In this document: positions 35,135 to 44,801 of the stretch, in pieces | Layout: the number at the start of each line of letters is the position of its first letter | Position numbering within the stretch: the stretch's first letter is position 1 | Source: Pseudopyrenochaeta lycopersici | Lineage: Eukaryota > Ascomycota > Dothideomycetes > Pleosporales > Pseudopyrenochaetaceae | Assembly: GCA_003313425.1 (NCBI GenBank) | Contig: NHZP01000020.1 | Span: 558,001-622,000 of the forward strand | Direction: 5' to 3' | DNA length: 64,000 nucleotides | Made by a program: the position numbers and the translations under genes | Notes under the pieces: generated by a model | Seen by the model: the letters and a program-made list of their open reading frames with translations, nothing else | The model's database searches: none | Told to the model about the DNA's origin: nothing

Positions 35135-36559
35135 TTTATAATCCTGAAATAACCCCACAAGGAAAGAATTGGGTCGACCTGAGATTTCAAATTAATATGA
35201 ACACTATTTGAATTGTCATTATACAGAGCTAGAGAAATGTCAGACATTTGTATCTTATGTTGCAGATACGACAAGCTTGGGTCCGTATGCGAGAGTTGCT
35301 CTTACTTTCTCGAACAACCGGGCCCTGTATTCTGTCGGTTAGAAATCTCAAAAAAAAATGAAGATCATCCTTGAGCTACTGCTCCACTCATCGTGTTATG
35401 CGATGCGTCGTTCCGACTTACTTGAAATGTTAGATCTGCCTATCGGATATATGTCGGCTTGGCCAGGAACTCTTACTATTAAGTTGGCTTTACCGACCGG
35501 AACGCTTTACTCAGCTGAATGATTAGTCGAGCCATAATCAGATATCTTCGTATGTAGAGAAGTGAATGCAATGATAAAAAAAACAAAGCATATCTGTTCT
35601 ACATATACAACGACGGTTGCGGTCAGCGCTATACTCGGTCGCATCTTGGCAATTCTGGCGCAACTGGACTTATTTTTCGGTTTGTGCATTTGCCAGCATC
35701 ATGGGTGCACCTTGGTCTGGTAGTTTTGCGAACAGATGAGGTGAATAACGCGAAAGCTTGAAGAGGGATGTTCATCTACCTAATTAGGTCTAGATTCGGA
35801 GACAACACCCTTACCTCTGCAACTTTGGTTTGTATGACACACCACTATCAGTATTTATGCTAAGAAGCCGTGTATGAGGTGCAAATACCAGGATTTAGTT
35901 AATTGCTTTATGTAAAAGCAAAGTCAATGCGAATGGGTCGGCGGTATTGGAGTAATTTAGATAGTGCGTCAGGCAAACACAAGAGGCTCGCAGCGTTGTA
36001 AAGCGGGTTCGGCAGTGGGCCTCTAAAACCCACCAATTTTACAAAAATACAAAACAGACACTTGCGATGTCTGGAATATGTTATTTCTCCGGTTTTTATA
36101 AATATAGCAAAGCAAAATAGAATTGAGTGCTAAGGTATAAGATGTGGATAATAGTAAGATGCATAAGTGAGACAAAATGGTAGATACACCAAAGAAGCAT
36201 TGAAACAAGTGTAGAAGGACAGGAAATGAATTCTGAAATATCATAATGAGTTCTTGATGCGAGCAACGCGACGTGACCTATTGTACTGCGCTTTTCGCCC
36301 TCTGTGTACAGCAACAGGTTTCTATGCTCTATCTCCAGCCTGGACCCTGGCTCCTACAAGCTTTTCTGAATAGAAAGTGTTCCGTCTAATAGATCACCTA
36401 GAGATTCGTTACTTAGCTCCTTGTTTTTGCTCCACAGTTCTTGTTCAGGTTACAAAGGTCTGTCATTTAAGAGGAGAGGTAGGGGCGGGGGGTTTCGTTC
36501 GGCGGTTTTAGGGCTCGCCAGTGACCTGCGAATCCCGTTTAATTGTTTCCTCGGTTGAC
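35135..36559. other. Gene-poor AT-rich region
   Basis: About 1.4 kb with short ORFs only (for example 36023-36314 on minus). No recognisable gene or repeat. It leads into the CocE remnant. Confidence 0.5.
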
Positions 36560-37640
36560 TCAGACAAGAGTACTTCACATTGCCAAAGACAGTCGAAATG
36601 GTATACAAACATCAAAAGAGACTTTATTGCTTGATATGGTCTCGCACAGTCATCGGCTCCACTGAATTGACGGAAAATATTATGCGGGGAAATTTCAAAC
36701 TAGCAGACGTGGTTCTACTTATCTGGGACACAACCACGAGAAAAGAGCGCGGATTCATCACCTCCATCGTCGACCACTTGGCACCGCGACAGTCGGTAAG
36801 GCCTCAGAGCATGTAAGTGTCCCCATACTCTTCGTTAGTGGAAGCTACGACATTTTTGCTCGGCAAACCATAGAGCAATACACGCGCCTGAACGAGGAAA
36901 GAGCAAATGTTGCGCTTTGAGTTGGTCCTCGGAATTATATGCAGATTGTATCGTTCTCAAAAGTGAATCAACGGTCATCCCGCGTGGGGTAGCGTCTTGA
37001 AAAGGATGAAAATTAGACGCGGAAAATGCCTATCCAGTATTGTGTCGGTGGAACTCAAGAACGGCGGGAAGCCCAGAAGTGACCACCACAGACCGTTGAG
37101 CAGGTCCTGTATATAAGAACCGGATGCAAGATTGCGAGCGTGAAGCCTGAAAAGGGCAACCAAGGGTCAACACTCACGTTTGACCCAAACAGCCGACACC
37201 ACGATGAATGACAACCTGCAGGTAAAAGGAGAGAGCGCGAACAATCCTACCCTAGCAGCTCGTTCGGATCTTATCGCAATAATATCCAAGCCGCTTAAAC
37301 AAGATATAGAGACCTGTGTAAAATCACAGTCGGCTTGGCTCACTTCAGCAGTGATCTCAATGTGGACTTGTTCATCCGAGTCAGCGACACAAATGCAAAG
37401 GGCCGATCCCATAGCTTTGCCGAGACGGACAAAGCCTGGGCCCAAATTGGGACAGCGGATCTGTGTCTCTTCACTTAAATAACTGTGACCATGCATTCAT
37501 GAAACATTATAAAGTTAGACTGATAGCTGCTGATGCGTCGCATCCGCAGTTCGCAATGCAAATTGGGAGTGTGGTTCATCTGGTCTATTACAGAGAAGAA
37601 CGGATGTCTGAAGTTTCGTTACCAGTCGCCGCCTGAATTA
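36560..37640 (+). pseudogene. Remnant of a CocE/NonD-type hydrolase gene
   Basis: Not annotatable as an ORF, but collinear fragments of one protein appear on plus in shifting frames. Frame 0 holds EHVSVPILFVSGSYDIF and RQTIEQYTRLNEERANVAL from about 36807, then an in-frame TGA at 36918-36920 and VGPRNYMQ. The same frame later gives VLYIRTGCKIASVKPEKG and STLTFDPN (37095-37196). Frame 1 gives NNPTLAARSDLIAIISKPL (about 37240-37300). Frame 0 gives KITVGLAHFSSDLNVDLF and VSDTNAKGRS (37317-37420). Frame 2 gives HAFMKHYKVRLIAADASHP (from 37490). This is the order of the alpha/beta-hydrolase end and the C-terminal jelly-roll of X-Pro dipeptidyl-peptidase (S15)/CocE acyl esterases. The 5' limit is uncertain. 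Stops and at least three frame changes show decay. Confidence 0.7.
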
Positions 37641-37987
37641 GCACATGATATCTATATCTTATAATCAAATATTTAGAAGCCATGCTATTTCAATTGTCGT
37701 GGTGGTCAGCTACTTTCAGGCCTGCCGAAGCAATTTGTTCAAGCAGTATCTTTGCTAGTGTGCTTAAGAAATGGGCTTAAGTATGGTTGAATACCGAGAA
37801 ACATGTTTAAAATTTAATAAAACCTGGTAGTCTGAGCGCCCTTGTTGTGAAATAGATGAGGTTTCGGCTCGAATACGCAGGCACCTTGAGGTGGAGGGTC
37901 ATTGTGCTAGGGAATTACTGATTGTTATAGTTTCTAGGCCATGACTTTCTATCTCCTGTACTCGCTATGCATTTTTTCCCTGTATTA

Positions 37988-39337
37988 TTACCTTGCATCA
38001 GTCCTTGTTTCAATATGCGTTGTCATCGTGATAGCACTTGTAATGAAGCCACTCATGGTCCTTTGGTCTAAAAGAACACCATCTTGTGATGCGTCGGATC
38101 GAAGGCCAGCTCCAGATATAGGGTAAGGATCGTGTTTATTTGTGTCTTCGTTTGTAAGATGTACCTGAGAGGCATGCTGGTAGGGCTGAAGGCTTTCGTG
38201 CGTCGCCCGATTAGAGCGTGCCCGCGATAGCTTCAAATGGAGCCTTGTGTACAGCTGGGTCTTAGTGAAGACGTTGTTCCAGAAGGACGACAGCGCGGGA
38301 GCGCAGCTGACTATAACGGTGCCAAATTGTTCGGCAGCACTAATCATGATCGTCAGTATAGGCTTCGTAACTACGGTGGGTGGGCCTATTGAAATACATA
38401 CGAAGTGATCAAGACATTCATAGAAACCCATGTCACATCTCCCTTTGCCCCTTGGAAATATCTGATGCGATACACGAGCGAGGCACAGGCTGCTACGACG
38501 GTGCTGATTCCGTTAACGACTGCTATTAAGCTCTTTTCGTATCCTTAGACGTACCACAATGCTACAGAGAATACCACAATAAGCCTGATTTTTTTGTTCC
38601 AGTCCAATTGCAGCCCCGCAATAATTGGGAATGGCAGCACAAACATAGTACAATCAATAGCCACACTGGCAACCCCCGTAGCGACCACGGTAGTTGTAAC
38701 CAGCTTGCTTGATGATGTCTGGAGCAAATCAATCGACGCCCAATCCTTGCCTGGGCGAGGAGCACAGTAGGCAATCCAAATGGCTATACTAGCGAGATAG
38801 AAGAGACCCGCTAGGGTGAGTATTGCATAGGATGTCACGCGCATCCAGCGGACACTGTCGAATATGCGAATGAACAGGGTGAGGATACAAGCTTTGACAG
38901 TCCACATGGCACAAGTGCCAATAATCTCTTGGGCGAAAGTCCGCTTCATATACGAAGGATTTATAACGCTCATGGGTACGTCCCATGCGTGGCGAGCGAT
39001 TCCATCTGCTGCGAGGCTGTAGGTGATAAGCCATAAGGCAGATGCGGTAGTCCAGCCAATGATGCATAGAACTGGCGCCAATGAGCATGAAACCAAAAAA
39101 GAGGTAAACAAAGCACTTGCTATCGTCGAGACAAAATCTCCCGGTATGCTTGACGTTTGCATAGAGACGCAATGACAGGAGCACTACGCTAATCACCATA
39201 AGCGACAACCCAAAACTGTGGATGGTGTCCTCGAGTGACGGAGGATCGACAAAATTTGGCGGTCCTCCATTGGGGTTTGGTGCGAGAGGAATCTTTGCGG
39301 GATCCATGGAAGAGTTGCCTGCGATAATTTCCGACAT
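37988..39337 (-). CDS. Fungal rhodopsin-like seven-helix membrane protein
   Basis: Four exons (39337-39121, 39071-38555, 38503-38402, 38339-37988) give about 395 aa. The product matches the fungal integral-membrane rhodopsin/PTH11-related family: N-terminal extracellular segment, TM1 (HSFGLSLMVISVVLLSLRLY), the conserved LDDILCIIGW after intron 1, GIARHAWDVPMS, TM3 with FAQEIIGTCAMWTVKACILTLF, TM4 to TM6, FPIIAGLQLDWNKKIRL, TM7 and a 110-residue hydrophilic tail. Intron 1 (39120-39072) has a GC donor (GCAAGT); intron 2 (38554-38504, 51 nt) is GTACGT-CAG and removes an in-frame TAA; intron 3 (38401-38340) is GTATGT-TAG. All phases agree. A receptor-like role in sensing surfaces or nutrients is inferred from the family. 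An additional 5' exon is possible. Confidence 0.85.
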
Positions 39338-40165
39338 CTTTTTAATGACTTCCCACGTTGCGGCGTCAGGATCGGGACAGGGAAGTTGCAGTCTTTTGAG
39401 CGCAAGCAGGTTATACCTACAATTTAAAGTCTCATTAATGCAGGTAAGAATCCGGCTGCGGTGCAAATCTGACGGCTAGATTGAGTATGGTCTGCCTTAC
39501 TCGGGACATATTCATAGTACCTAGTTGTGTGCGACCAATCAAGTGTGATCACCGTAAGCTGGCGTGACTTTTGATTGGGGGACCGGTGAATATCTTTGGC
39601 TGTCCGGGCATGAGGAACGACGCATTTGCCACGCTTTGCTGGAACAATAAAGCATGTCAGCCAAGCTGAACATGGTGTAAAGCTCGAAGGCTGCAGTAGC
39701 CGTATTGAATTTGGAAGGCGCACTGAACAAGAGCCTCAACAGAGTGACGCGGTGTCGCTTGGCTCATGCGACAATCAGAACTAGTACAGCTAACTACATG
39801 AACACTTCCCCACTCCTTCATGCTAGCTCAGGAGTGATCAAAAAGACATCTTGTAGATGTTATTGATAGTGCTAGAGTTATGGTAGACCGTCAACTAATA
39901 CACGATACAAGGTACGTTAGGTGGAAACCTCCCACCCCGGATGACTGATGTAGGCAATCATGCTATTGCTGAACTACGCAAGCTGCAAGTGTTGCACTAC
40001 ACAGTTCAACTACACTTTCTTGCCATTGTCCTCTCCTACATCCTGATGCGTAATTCTGCACTTGGCATGTCTGCCTACGAAATCGAGTCGCGACTGCCGG
40101 TAGCAGCTCTACTCAAGCTCGTTTGATCGGTAAGCTGCCAAACTGCTGACATCCTTCAGCCATAC
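39338..40165. other. Intergenic region
   Basis: Divergent spacer upstream of the rhodopsin-like gene and a possible small gene. Short ORFs without recognisable content. Confidence 0.5.
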
Positions 40166-40432
40166 ATGGCGGCCCCCAATCTCACAACCAATCACAATGT
40201 GATTCAACTTTACCCATCCAAGGCTCTTTGTGGATACGCCTCTCATACGCGGTGGTATGGTTTCCCATATACAGACAGAACTATGCTTGTTGCACGGTCA
40301 GCCTGCGAGGAGGCTGTTGCTCAAGGACTCGCTCTTGAACCAATCGTAGTAAGCAGCTGGAATTTGCCTCCAAACTATGAGCCGGTCTATACGATACTTG
40401 TGCGGATTGAATATTTCAATGATTATTCGTAA
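40166..40432 (+). CDS. Hypothetical small protein, 88 aa
   Basis: An ATG-started frame whose translation is balanced in composition and ends with a neat TAA. It contains YASHTRWYGFPY, an ACEEAVAQGLALEP helix-like stretch and a terminal VRIEYFNDYS. I do not recognise the family. There is no signal peptide or membrane segment. It might be the last exon of a longer gene. Support rests only on protein-like composition, so confidence is low. Confidence 0.35.
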   Translation: MAAPNLTTNHNVIQLYPSKALCGYASHTRWYGFPYTDRTMLVARSACEEAVAQGLALEPIVVSSWNLPPNYEPVYTILVRIEYFNDYS

Positions 40433-40903
40433 GCGCGTTGAGCTTAAGACAACAATTGCAGAGAGCATGACCGACGGAAAAAGTGAGACTCAAATAAAGA
40501 TCTTGGCATTGTTTAGGTAGAGCGATAAGTGTTGAAGGATCTTATGATGCATCACTATTCGTGATACTTGACGGTAATAATTGCTAATGCAGTACAATCT
40601 AGTCGTTGGGGATGGCCTTTTGAGGGGTCCGCCGCATCGCCTTTAGTCATTAGCGTGGTTTCATTGAACCGCAAGTGCCCCAAGTGCTGCATCTACACAT
40701 ATGTACCAAACAGGTCTAGAAGTATCGATCATCGATTTGCTTTCAGCATTTATGCTTCCCATCTCCGTTTTTGATGGTTCCAACACCCGAGTGGAAAGAA
40801 ACAAGCTGATCGTACGGAATAGTTTGGGGACTAGAAGAATTGCTCAAAGCAATTGAGAATCCTGATTCACCTGCTTGGGCTCAACAGATCTAGCACGAGA
40901 GGT
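40433..40903. other. Upstream region of the molybdoenzyme gene
   Basis: Mostly featureless. From about 40775 to 40893 one plus frame reads MVPTPEWKETS, stop, SYGIVWGLEELLKAIENPD, SPAWAQQI, stop. It looks like coding sequence interrupted by TGA and TAG and ends just before the start chosen for the downstream gene. Confidence 0.4.
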
Positions 40904-41959
40904 ATGGATCATTCCGCGTCCAAAGAGGGGGCAGCACGAATGTATGGAGAACGAGATGCGTTTGTCCGCCTCGACCCCGAGGGCGCTCAGATCCGACATC
41001 CACCACCACCATACGAGCTCGATGCCTACATCACTCTTGATGCTCAACTATTCCACACGATGCACATGGGTGCCACTGTTGTTGATGACGAAAAGTATAA
41101 GCTCATTATCGATGGTCCATTAGGACGTTCGCTTGCCTTGAGCCTCCAACAAATCAAGCAGCTACCCCAGTCATCGATAACAGCATTTCACGAATGCTAC
41201 GGCAGCCCATTGAAACCTCCTATTGAAGCACTATGGCGCATTGGAAATGTGAGATGGACAGGCGTGCGACTCTCATATCTGCTATCGCTTGTTGGTGTTG
41301 AGACAACTCATGAAAACCGATTCATCTGGTCGGAAGGCTTAGACAGGGGTGTCTTTGCTGGGGTAGAGGCGGATCGATATCAGAAAGACCTTCCCATGGA
41401 GAAAGCTATGCAGCCTGAAGTCGTGATAGCATATGAAATGAACGGCGAGCAGCTTGCGAAAGAGCGAGGTGGGCCGGTCAGGTTGGTGGTGCCTGGATAT
41501 TATGGAACCAACTCCACAAAGTGGCTATCTAGGCTCTCCGTCCGATATTCACGCGCTACAGGTCCGTATACAACAAAGTTTTACAACGAGATCGATCCCA
41601 GGGATCCGCAACAGAAGGTACTGAGGCCCGTCTGGAACATAGAACCCAACTCGATGATCACAAAACCAAAGCCTGACGAGAGGGTATTAGGTCCCGATGT
41701 CGAGGTGCGTGGATGGGCATGGAGTGATGATAGTATCCGGGAAGTGGAAGTGAGCTGCGATGATGGCAAAACGTGGATGAAAACCAACCTTCAACCCCGT
41801 TTCGAGTATGGGTGGCAGCGATTTGATACTACTATACAGCGCCCAGAAGGACTCTGTGTACTTATGGCCCGTGCCACGTCAATGAATGGCGATCAGCAGC
41901 CACTCACAGGCCGACGGAACCACGTCCACCGTGTCAACATCACTGTCGCGTTCAATTGA
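40904..41959 (+). CDS. Sulfite-oxidase-like molybdopterin oxidoreductase
   Basis: A 351-aa reading frame. It has the molybdopterin-binding domain (about 35-220) with the presumed Mo-ligating Cys98 in TAFHECYGSPLKPP. Other conserved blocks are EGAQIRHPPPPYELDAYI, NVRWTGVRLSYLL, AYEMNGEQLAKERGGPVRLVVPGYYG and TKWLSRLSV. The Mo-co dimerisation domain follows (about 230-350), with EPNSMITKPK, VEVRGWAWSDDSI and the end GRRNHVHRVN. There is no haem b5 domain and no targeting signal, so it resembles the short cytosolic form. The reaction would be oxygen-atom transfer (sulfite or a related substrate). The start at 40904 is the first ATG in frame. Protein-like sequence just upstream in another frame suggests the true N-terminus may be longer or damaged. 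Confidence 0.85.
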   Translation: MDHSASKEGAARMYGERDAFVRLDPEGAQIRHPPPPYELDAYITLDAQLFHTMHMGATVVDDEKYKLIIDGPLGRSLALSLQQIKQLPQSSITAFHECYGSPLKPPIEALWRIGNVRWTGVRLSYLLSLVGVETTHENRFIWSEGLDRGVFAGVEADRYQKDLPMEKAMQPEVVIAYEMNGEQLAKERGGPVRLVVPGYYGTNSTKWLSRLSVRYSRATGPYTTKFYNEIDPRDPQQKVLRPVWNIEPNSMITKPKPDERVLGPDVEVRGWAWSDDSIREVEVSCDDGKTWMKTNLQPRFEYGWQRFDTTIQRPEGLCVLMARATSMNGDQQPLTGRRNHVHRVNITVAFN

Positions 41960-42034
41960 ACATAGAGCTATAAAATTCCAAGTCGTGCTTTGATGAGCAC
42001 AAACACTTTGTTCACAGCCACTCTTTCACACGTC

Positions 42035-42497
42035 TCAACGTTTCCGACGTTGCTTACAAGCACACAACACAAAGCACACCAATAGCAGTCCCAAAACTCC
42101 AAATGACACGCTCAACCCAACAATGACACTCGTCTTTGTATTCAGTTTGCTCTTTTTCGCTGTCCCTTCACCTGTAGTGGTTGTAGAATCGGGAAAGGTG
42201 GGAAAATTTGGGTTCGTGCTAGGAGGAGTTGTCGGGCGGTGGAGTTGTTGGTATAGAGGTATACGTTGTCCCCGGGCCTCTTTGACGCGCGAATAATTGT
42301 TCTAAGACGGGGTAAGAGAGATCTAACCTATCTAATTCGTACGCTTTGCATTGAGAAATACCTGATGGAACATCCAGACGGAGCACACTGGCTTCGTTGG
42401 AGTGTAGTACCTCCCTGTGCCATGATATTGGCGCGGCAAGCACCGATATTAGTAGCGTTGACCAAATTAGTAGCAAGATATGTATCGCCTTTGTCAT
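42035..42497 (-). CDS. Small single-pass type I membrane protein
   Basis: Two exons (42497-42265 and 42218-42035; 46-nt intron GTATAC-TAG) give 138 aa. Residues 1-22 form a signal peptide (AIHILLLIWSTLLISVLAA). An ecto-region of about 80 residues ends in a Thr/Pro-rich stretch (FPDSTTTTTGEGT), then one membrane helix (TSVIVGLSVSFGVLGLLLV) and a short basic tail, CACKQRRKR. The splice is phase-consistent and replaces a premature stop in the unspliced frame. The architecture resembles small cell-surface sensors, but I recognise no domain. It is transcribed away from the next small membrane gene starting at 42994. Confidence 0.6.
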
Positions 42498-42993
42498 ATT
42501 TTGGCAGACTGAGGGTAATAGTACGCAATATAACGACGATATATATACAGCTGTGTGCGCATGATGCTGGGCTAACTCACAAGGCTGAACCGCTTTATAC
42601 GGTTGTTGTCCACAAGCGCACCATAAGCCCCGCAAAATCGAACCGACTAGCGATATGAAAGCAGAAGCAGGCAGCAACATTCATATGACTCCGGGACATG
42701 AGGTACCTATCGCAAGCAGCAAACGACATCAGGTCGGAGCTCCTATTGACCTCGCCATCAAACACCACGACAGACTAGCTTCCCCTGCCTATTCATATAT
42801 CTATATCACAACGATGTAATCTCTATTCGTGACGTCGTATCGGAATGTAAACCAACAAGGCTGAACCACGGCTTTGGGCTTGTCGTCTCGTATCTGCATG
42901 TACCCCGCCCCACGTCCGATGTCGATCACGAAGTAAAAAACGTGGTCACTCAGGGTTTCAAACCTTCGATACGGTAACACGGACGGTATAAAC

Positions 42994-43413
42994 ATGCCAT
43001 CCTCGACGACGTACGCCATCGTTGGACACGCGCTAGCCGCGATAATCGCGCTCGTCAGCCTCATCGTCCTTTACGTGCTTGGACAGAGAGTAGACACTGC
43101 ATATGGGAAAGGCTTGTTTGCGGTTCGTATAGATTCTCACAAGACATTATTCCGTGCCTCCTGCTAATACGAATAGATGAGCGAGTCCATTGTAGTCGAT
43201 CTTGCCAGAATCTACACTTTCCGGCAGGTAGGCTACCATGAGGCTGTGAAGGGGTTTGGGTGGACGTTCCCTGTTCTGGAACAATGCGCCATATTCCAGG
43301 GGCTGGGTACGTTGCAGGAGATCGAGAAAAGCAGGTTTAGAGACGTGGATGGTGGGTTTGGTACTGGTCGGCTGTGCCGGGTCGCAAGGGTACTCATTGT
43401 TATTATGATGTAA
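42994..43413 (+). CDS. Hypothetical small protein with N-terminal membrane helix
   Basis: Exon 1 (42994-43122) encodes a short N-terminus and one strong helix (IVGHALAAIIALVSLIVLYVLG). A 54-nt intron with a GTTCGT donor and CTAATAC branch sequence (43123-43176) leads to exon 2 (43177-43413), beginning MSESIVVDLARIYTFRQ. The total is about 121 aa. A further phase-0 intron from GTAGGC (about 43228) to CCAG (about 43299) is possible and would shorten it by 24 residues. I know no homologous family. It lies head to head with the small membrane gene at 42497. Confidence 0.4.
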
Positions 43414-43643
43414 GGAAACGGAAATGACGGGTCTTATGAAACAAATACTTACTCGTCTAGCGCTTGGAGAACACTGTGGGTTATCATTGCCGGCTGGACA
43501 TTTTTTCGACGGAAGTGGAGAATGTGGACGAGCGTGGACAGGTAATCAAAATCGTTATTTGAAGTCTAATAGTAATATGTACAGTTTGGGAATAGAAGAT
43601 CTGTCTCTCAATCGGAGAGGCACAGCCTCATGCTACGACAATT

Positions 43644-44801
43644 TTATTTGCCGAACCACACGTTGGTGCTCTTCCAGTTCACGTATTGGGGCCCAATCTG
43701 CTTGATATCTCCGACACCGAGATTGGCCGCATCGTTGGCAATCTCGTACTTGAGAATCGAGACCGCTTTGGCGACACCTTCCGCGCCGTAGATGTTGGCA
43801 TACATGAAAGGGCGTCCGAGTCCAACAGCCTTCACGCCGAGCGCCAAGAGCTTCAAGACGTCAGCGCCATAGCGCACACCGCCATCGGCGTAGACTTCGA
43901 TCTGCTGGAAGATCTCAGGTTCTTCCTCGTAGATCTCCAGGGCAATTTCGAGAGATGATGGCGAGCCATCGAGTTGGCGGCCACCATGGTTGGAGAGGAA
44001 GATGGCCTTTGCGCCCTGTTTGACAGCCTCACGGGCATCTTCAACGGTCTGGATGCCTTTGGGAATAATGGGAAGCGAGGTCATGTTGGACAGAGTGCGC
44101 CACAAATCCCAAGTAAGATAGCTGTACGCGGAGTTTGCGGAACCGACACTGTAGCGTGCAGCTCGGTGTCGGATACCGTCTCCGGGTGAATCCACAGTCA
44201 TAATGATGGCTTTGGCACCTGCTGTCTCGAGCTGGCTGAGCAAGAGTTGCGTGTCATTCAGGCCTCCGTCAAGGTATACTTGGTGGAAGAGAACTTGGCC
44301 AGGGGCGCGAGCATCGTAGATCTCGCTGACTTTCTTGTTTGCGTAGAGAGCGGGCATGTACAGGATGTTGCCCTGGGCTGCGCCCTTGACGAGGCCGAGC
44401 TCGCCATCAGGATGCGCATAACCGCCTCGAGCGCAAGGCGAGATGAAGAATGGTGCTGAGAAGTTGTATCCCAAGATTGTAGTCGGCAGGGAAGCCTCGA
44501 TGTTGGTAATGTCTACCAGGACACGAGGCCGCAGCCGAAAGCGGTGGAAGACTTCCAGGTTGTTGCGGTAAGACCATTCGCCGGCTGCGCCATTGCGGTA
44601 GTAGGTGTATGAGGAGGCGTTCATGTATTGGCGAGCTGCCCATTGGAAGTCGGGAAGGCCAACGATGTTCTTGAGAGGCGCAAGTGAGCCATTGGCGACT
44701 ATTGGACCAAGAGCAGCATCGATGCCCGTATCCGGTTCGTCAAGGAATGGGCGGGCTGCGAAAGCGCCGGAAGCAAGGGCGAGTGCTGCAGTGAAGCGCA
44801 T
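43644..44801 (-). CDS. Secreted FMN-dependent alpha-hydroxy-acid oxidase
   Basis: A single exon of 385 aa. Residues 1-16 form a signal peptide (MRFTAALALASGAFA), unusual for this mostly intracellular family. The remainder is one FMN-dependent TIM barrel of the lactate oxidase / L-lactate dehydrogenase / glycolate oxidase family: FHRFRLRPRVLVDI, YNFSAPFFISPCARGG, MTVDSPGDGIRHRA, the catalytic His and Arg in LSNHGGRQLDG, and the phosphate-binding YADGGVRYGADVLKLLALG plus VGLGRPFMYA. It should oxidise an L-2-hydroxy acid to the 2-oxo acid, probably with peroxide formation. The start at 44801 is preferred over an upstream ATG at 44957 because it gives the clean signal peptide. Confidence 0.92.
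   Translation of the reverse strand: MRFTAALALASGAFAARPFLDEPDTGIDAALGPIVANGSLAPLKNIVGLPDFQWAARQYMNASSYTYYRNGAAGEWSYRNNLEVFHRFRLRPRVLVDITNIEASLPTTILGYNFSAPFFISPCARGGYAHPDGELGLVKGAAQGNILYMPALYANKKVSEIYDARAPGQVLFHQVYLDGGLNDTQLLLSQLETAGAKAIIMTVDSPGDGIRHRAARYSVGSANSAYSYLTWDLWRTLSNMTSLPIIPKGIQTVEDAREAVKQGAKAIFLSNHGGRQLDGSPSSLEIALEIYEEEPEIFQQIEVYADGGVRYGADVLKLLALGVKAVGLGRPFMYANIYGAEGVAKAVSILKYEIANDAANLGVGDIKQIGPQYVNWKSTNVWFGK

Noticed and set aside
38531..38554. 24-nt micro-intron or in-frame stop in the rhodopsin-like gene
   Set aside because: A normal 51-nt intron from the same GTACGT donor to a CAG at 38504 fits phase, branch site and the protein family.
42219..42680. 153-codon unspliced ORF on minus
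   Set aside because: It stops inside an intron. Splicing 42265 to 42218 adds a membrane helix and basic tail in phase, and the first 61 codons precede a clear signal-peptide start.
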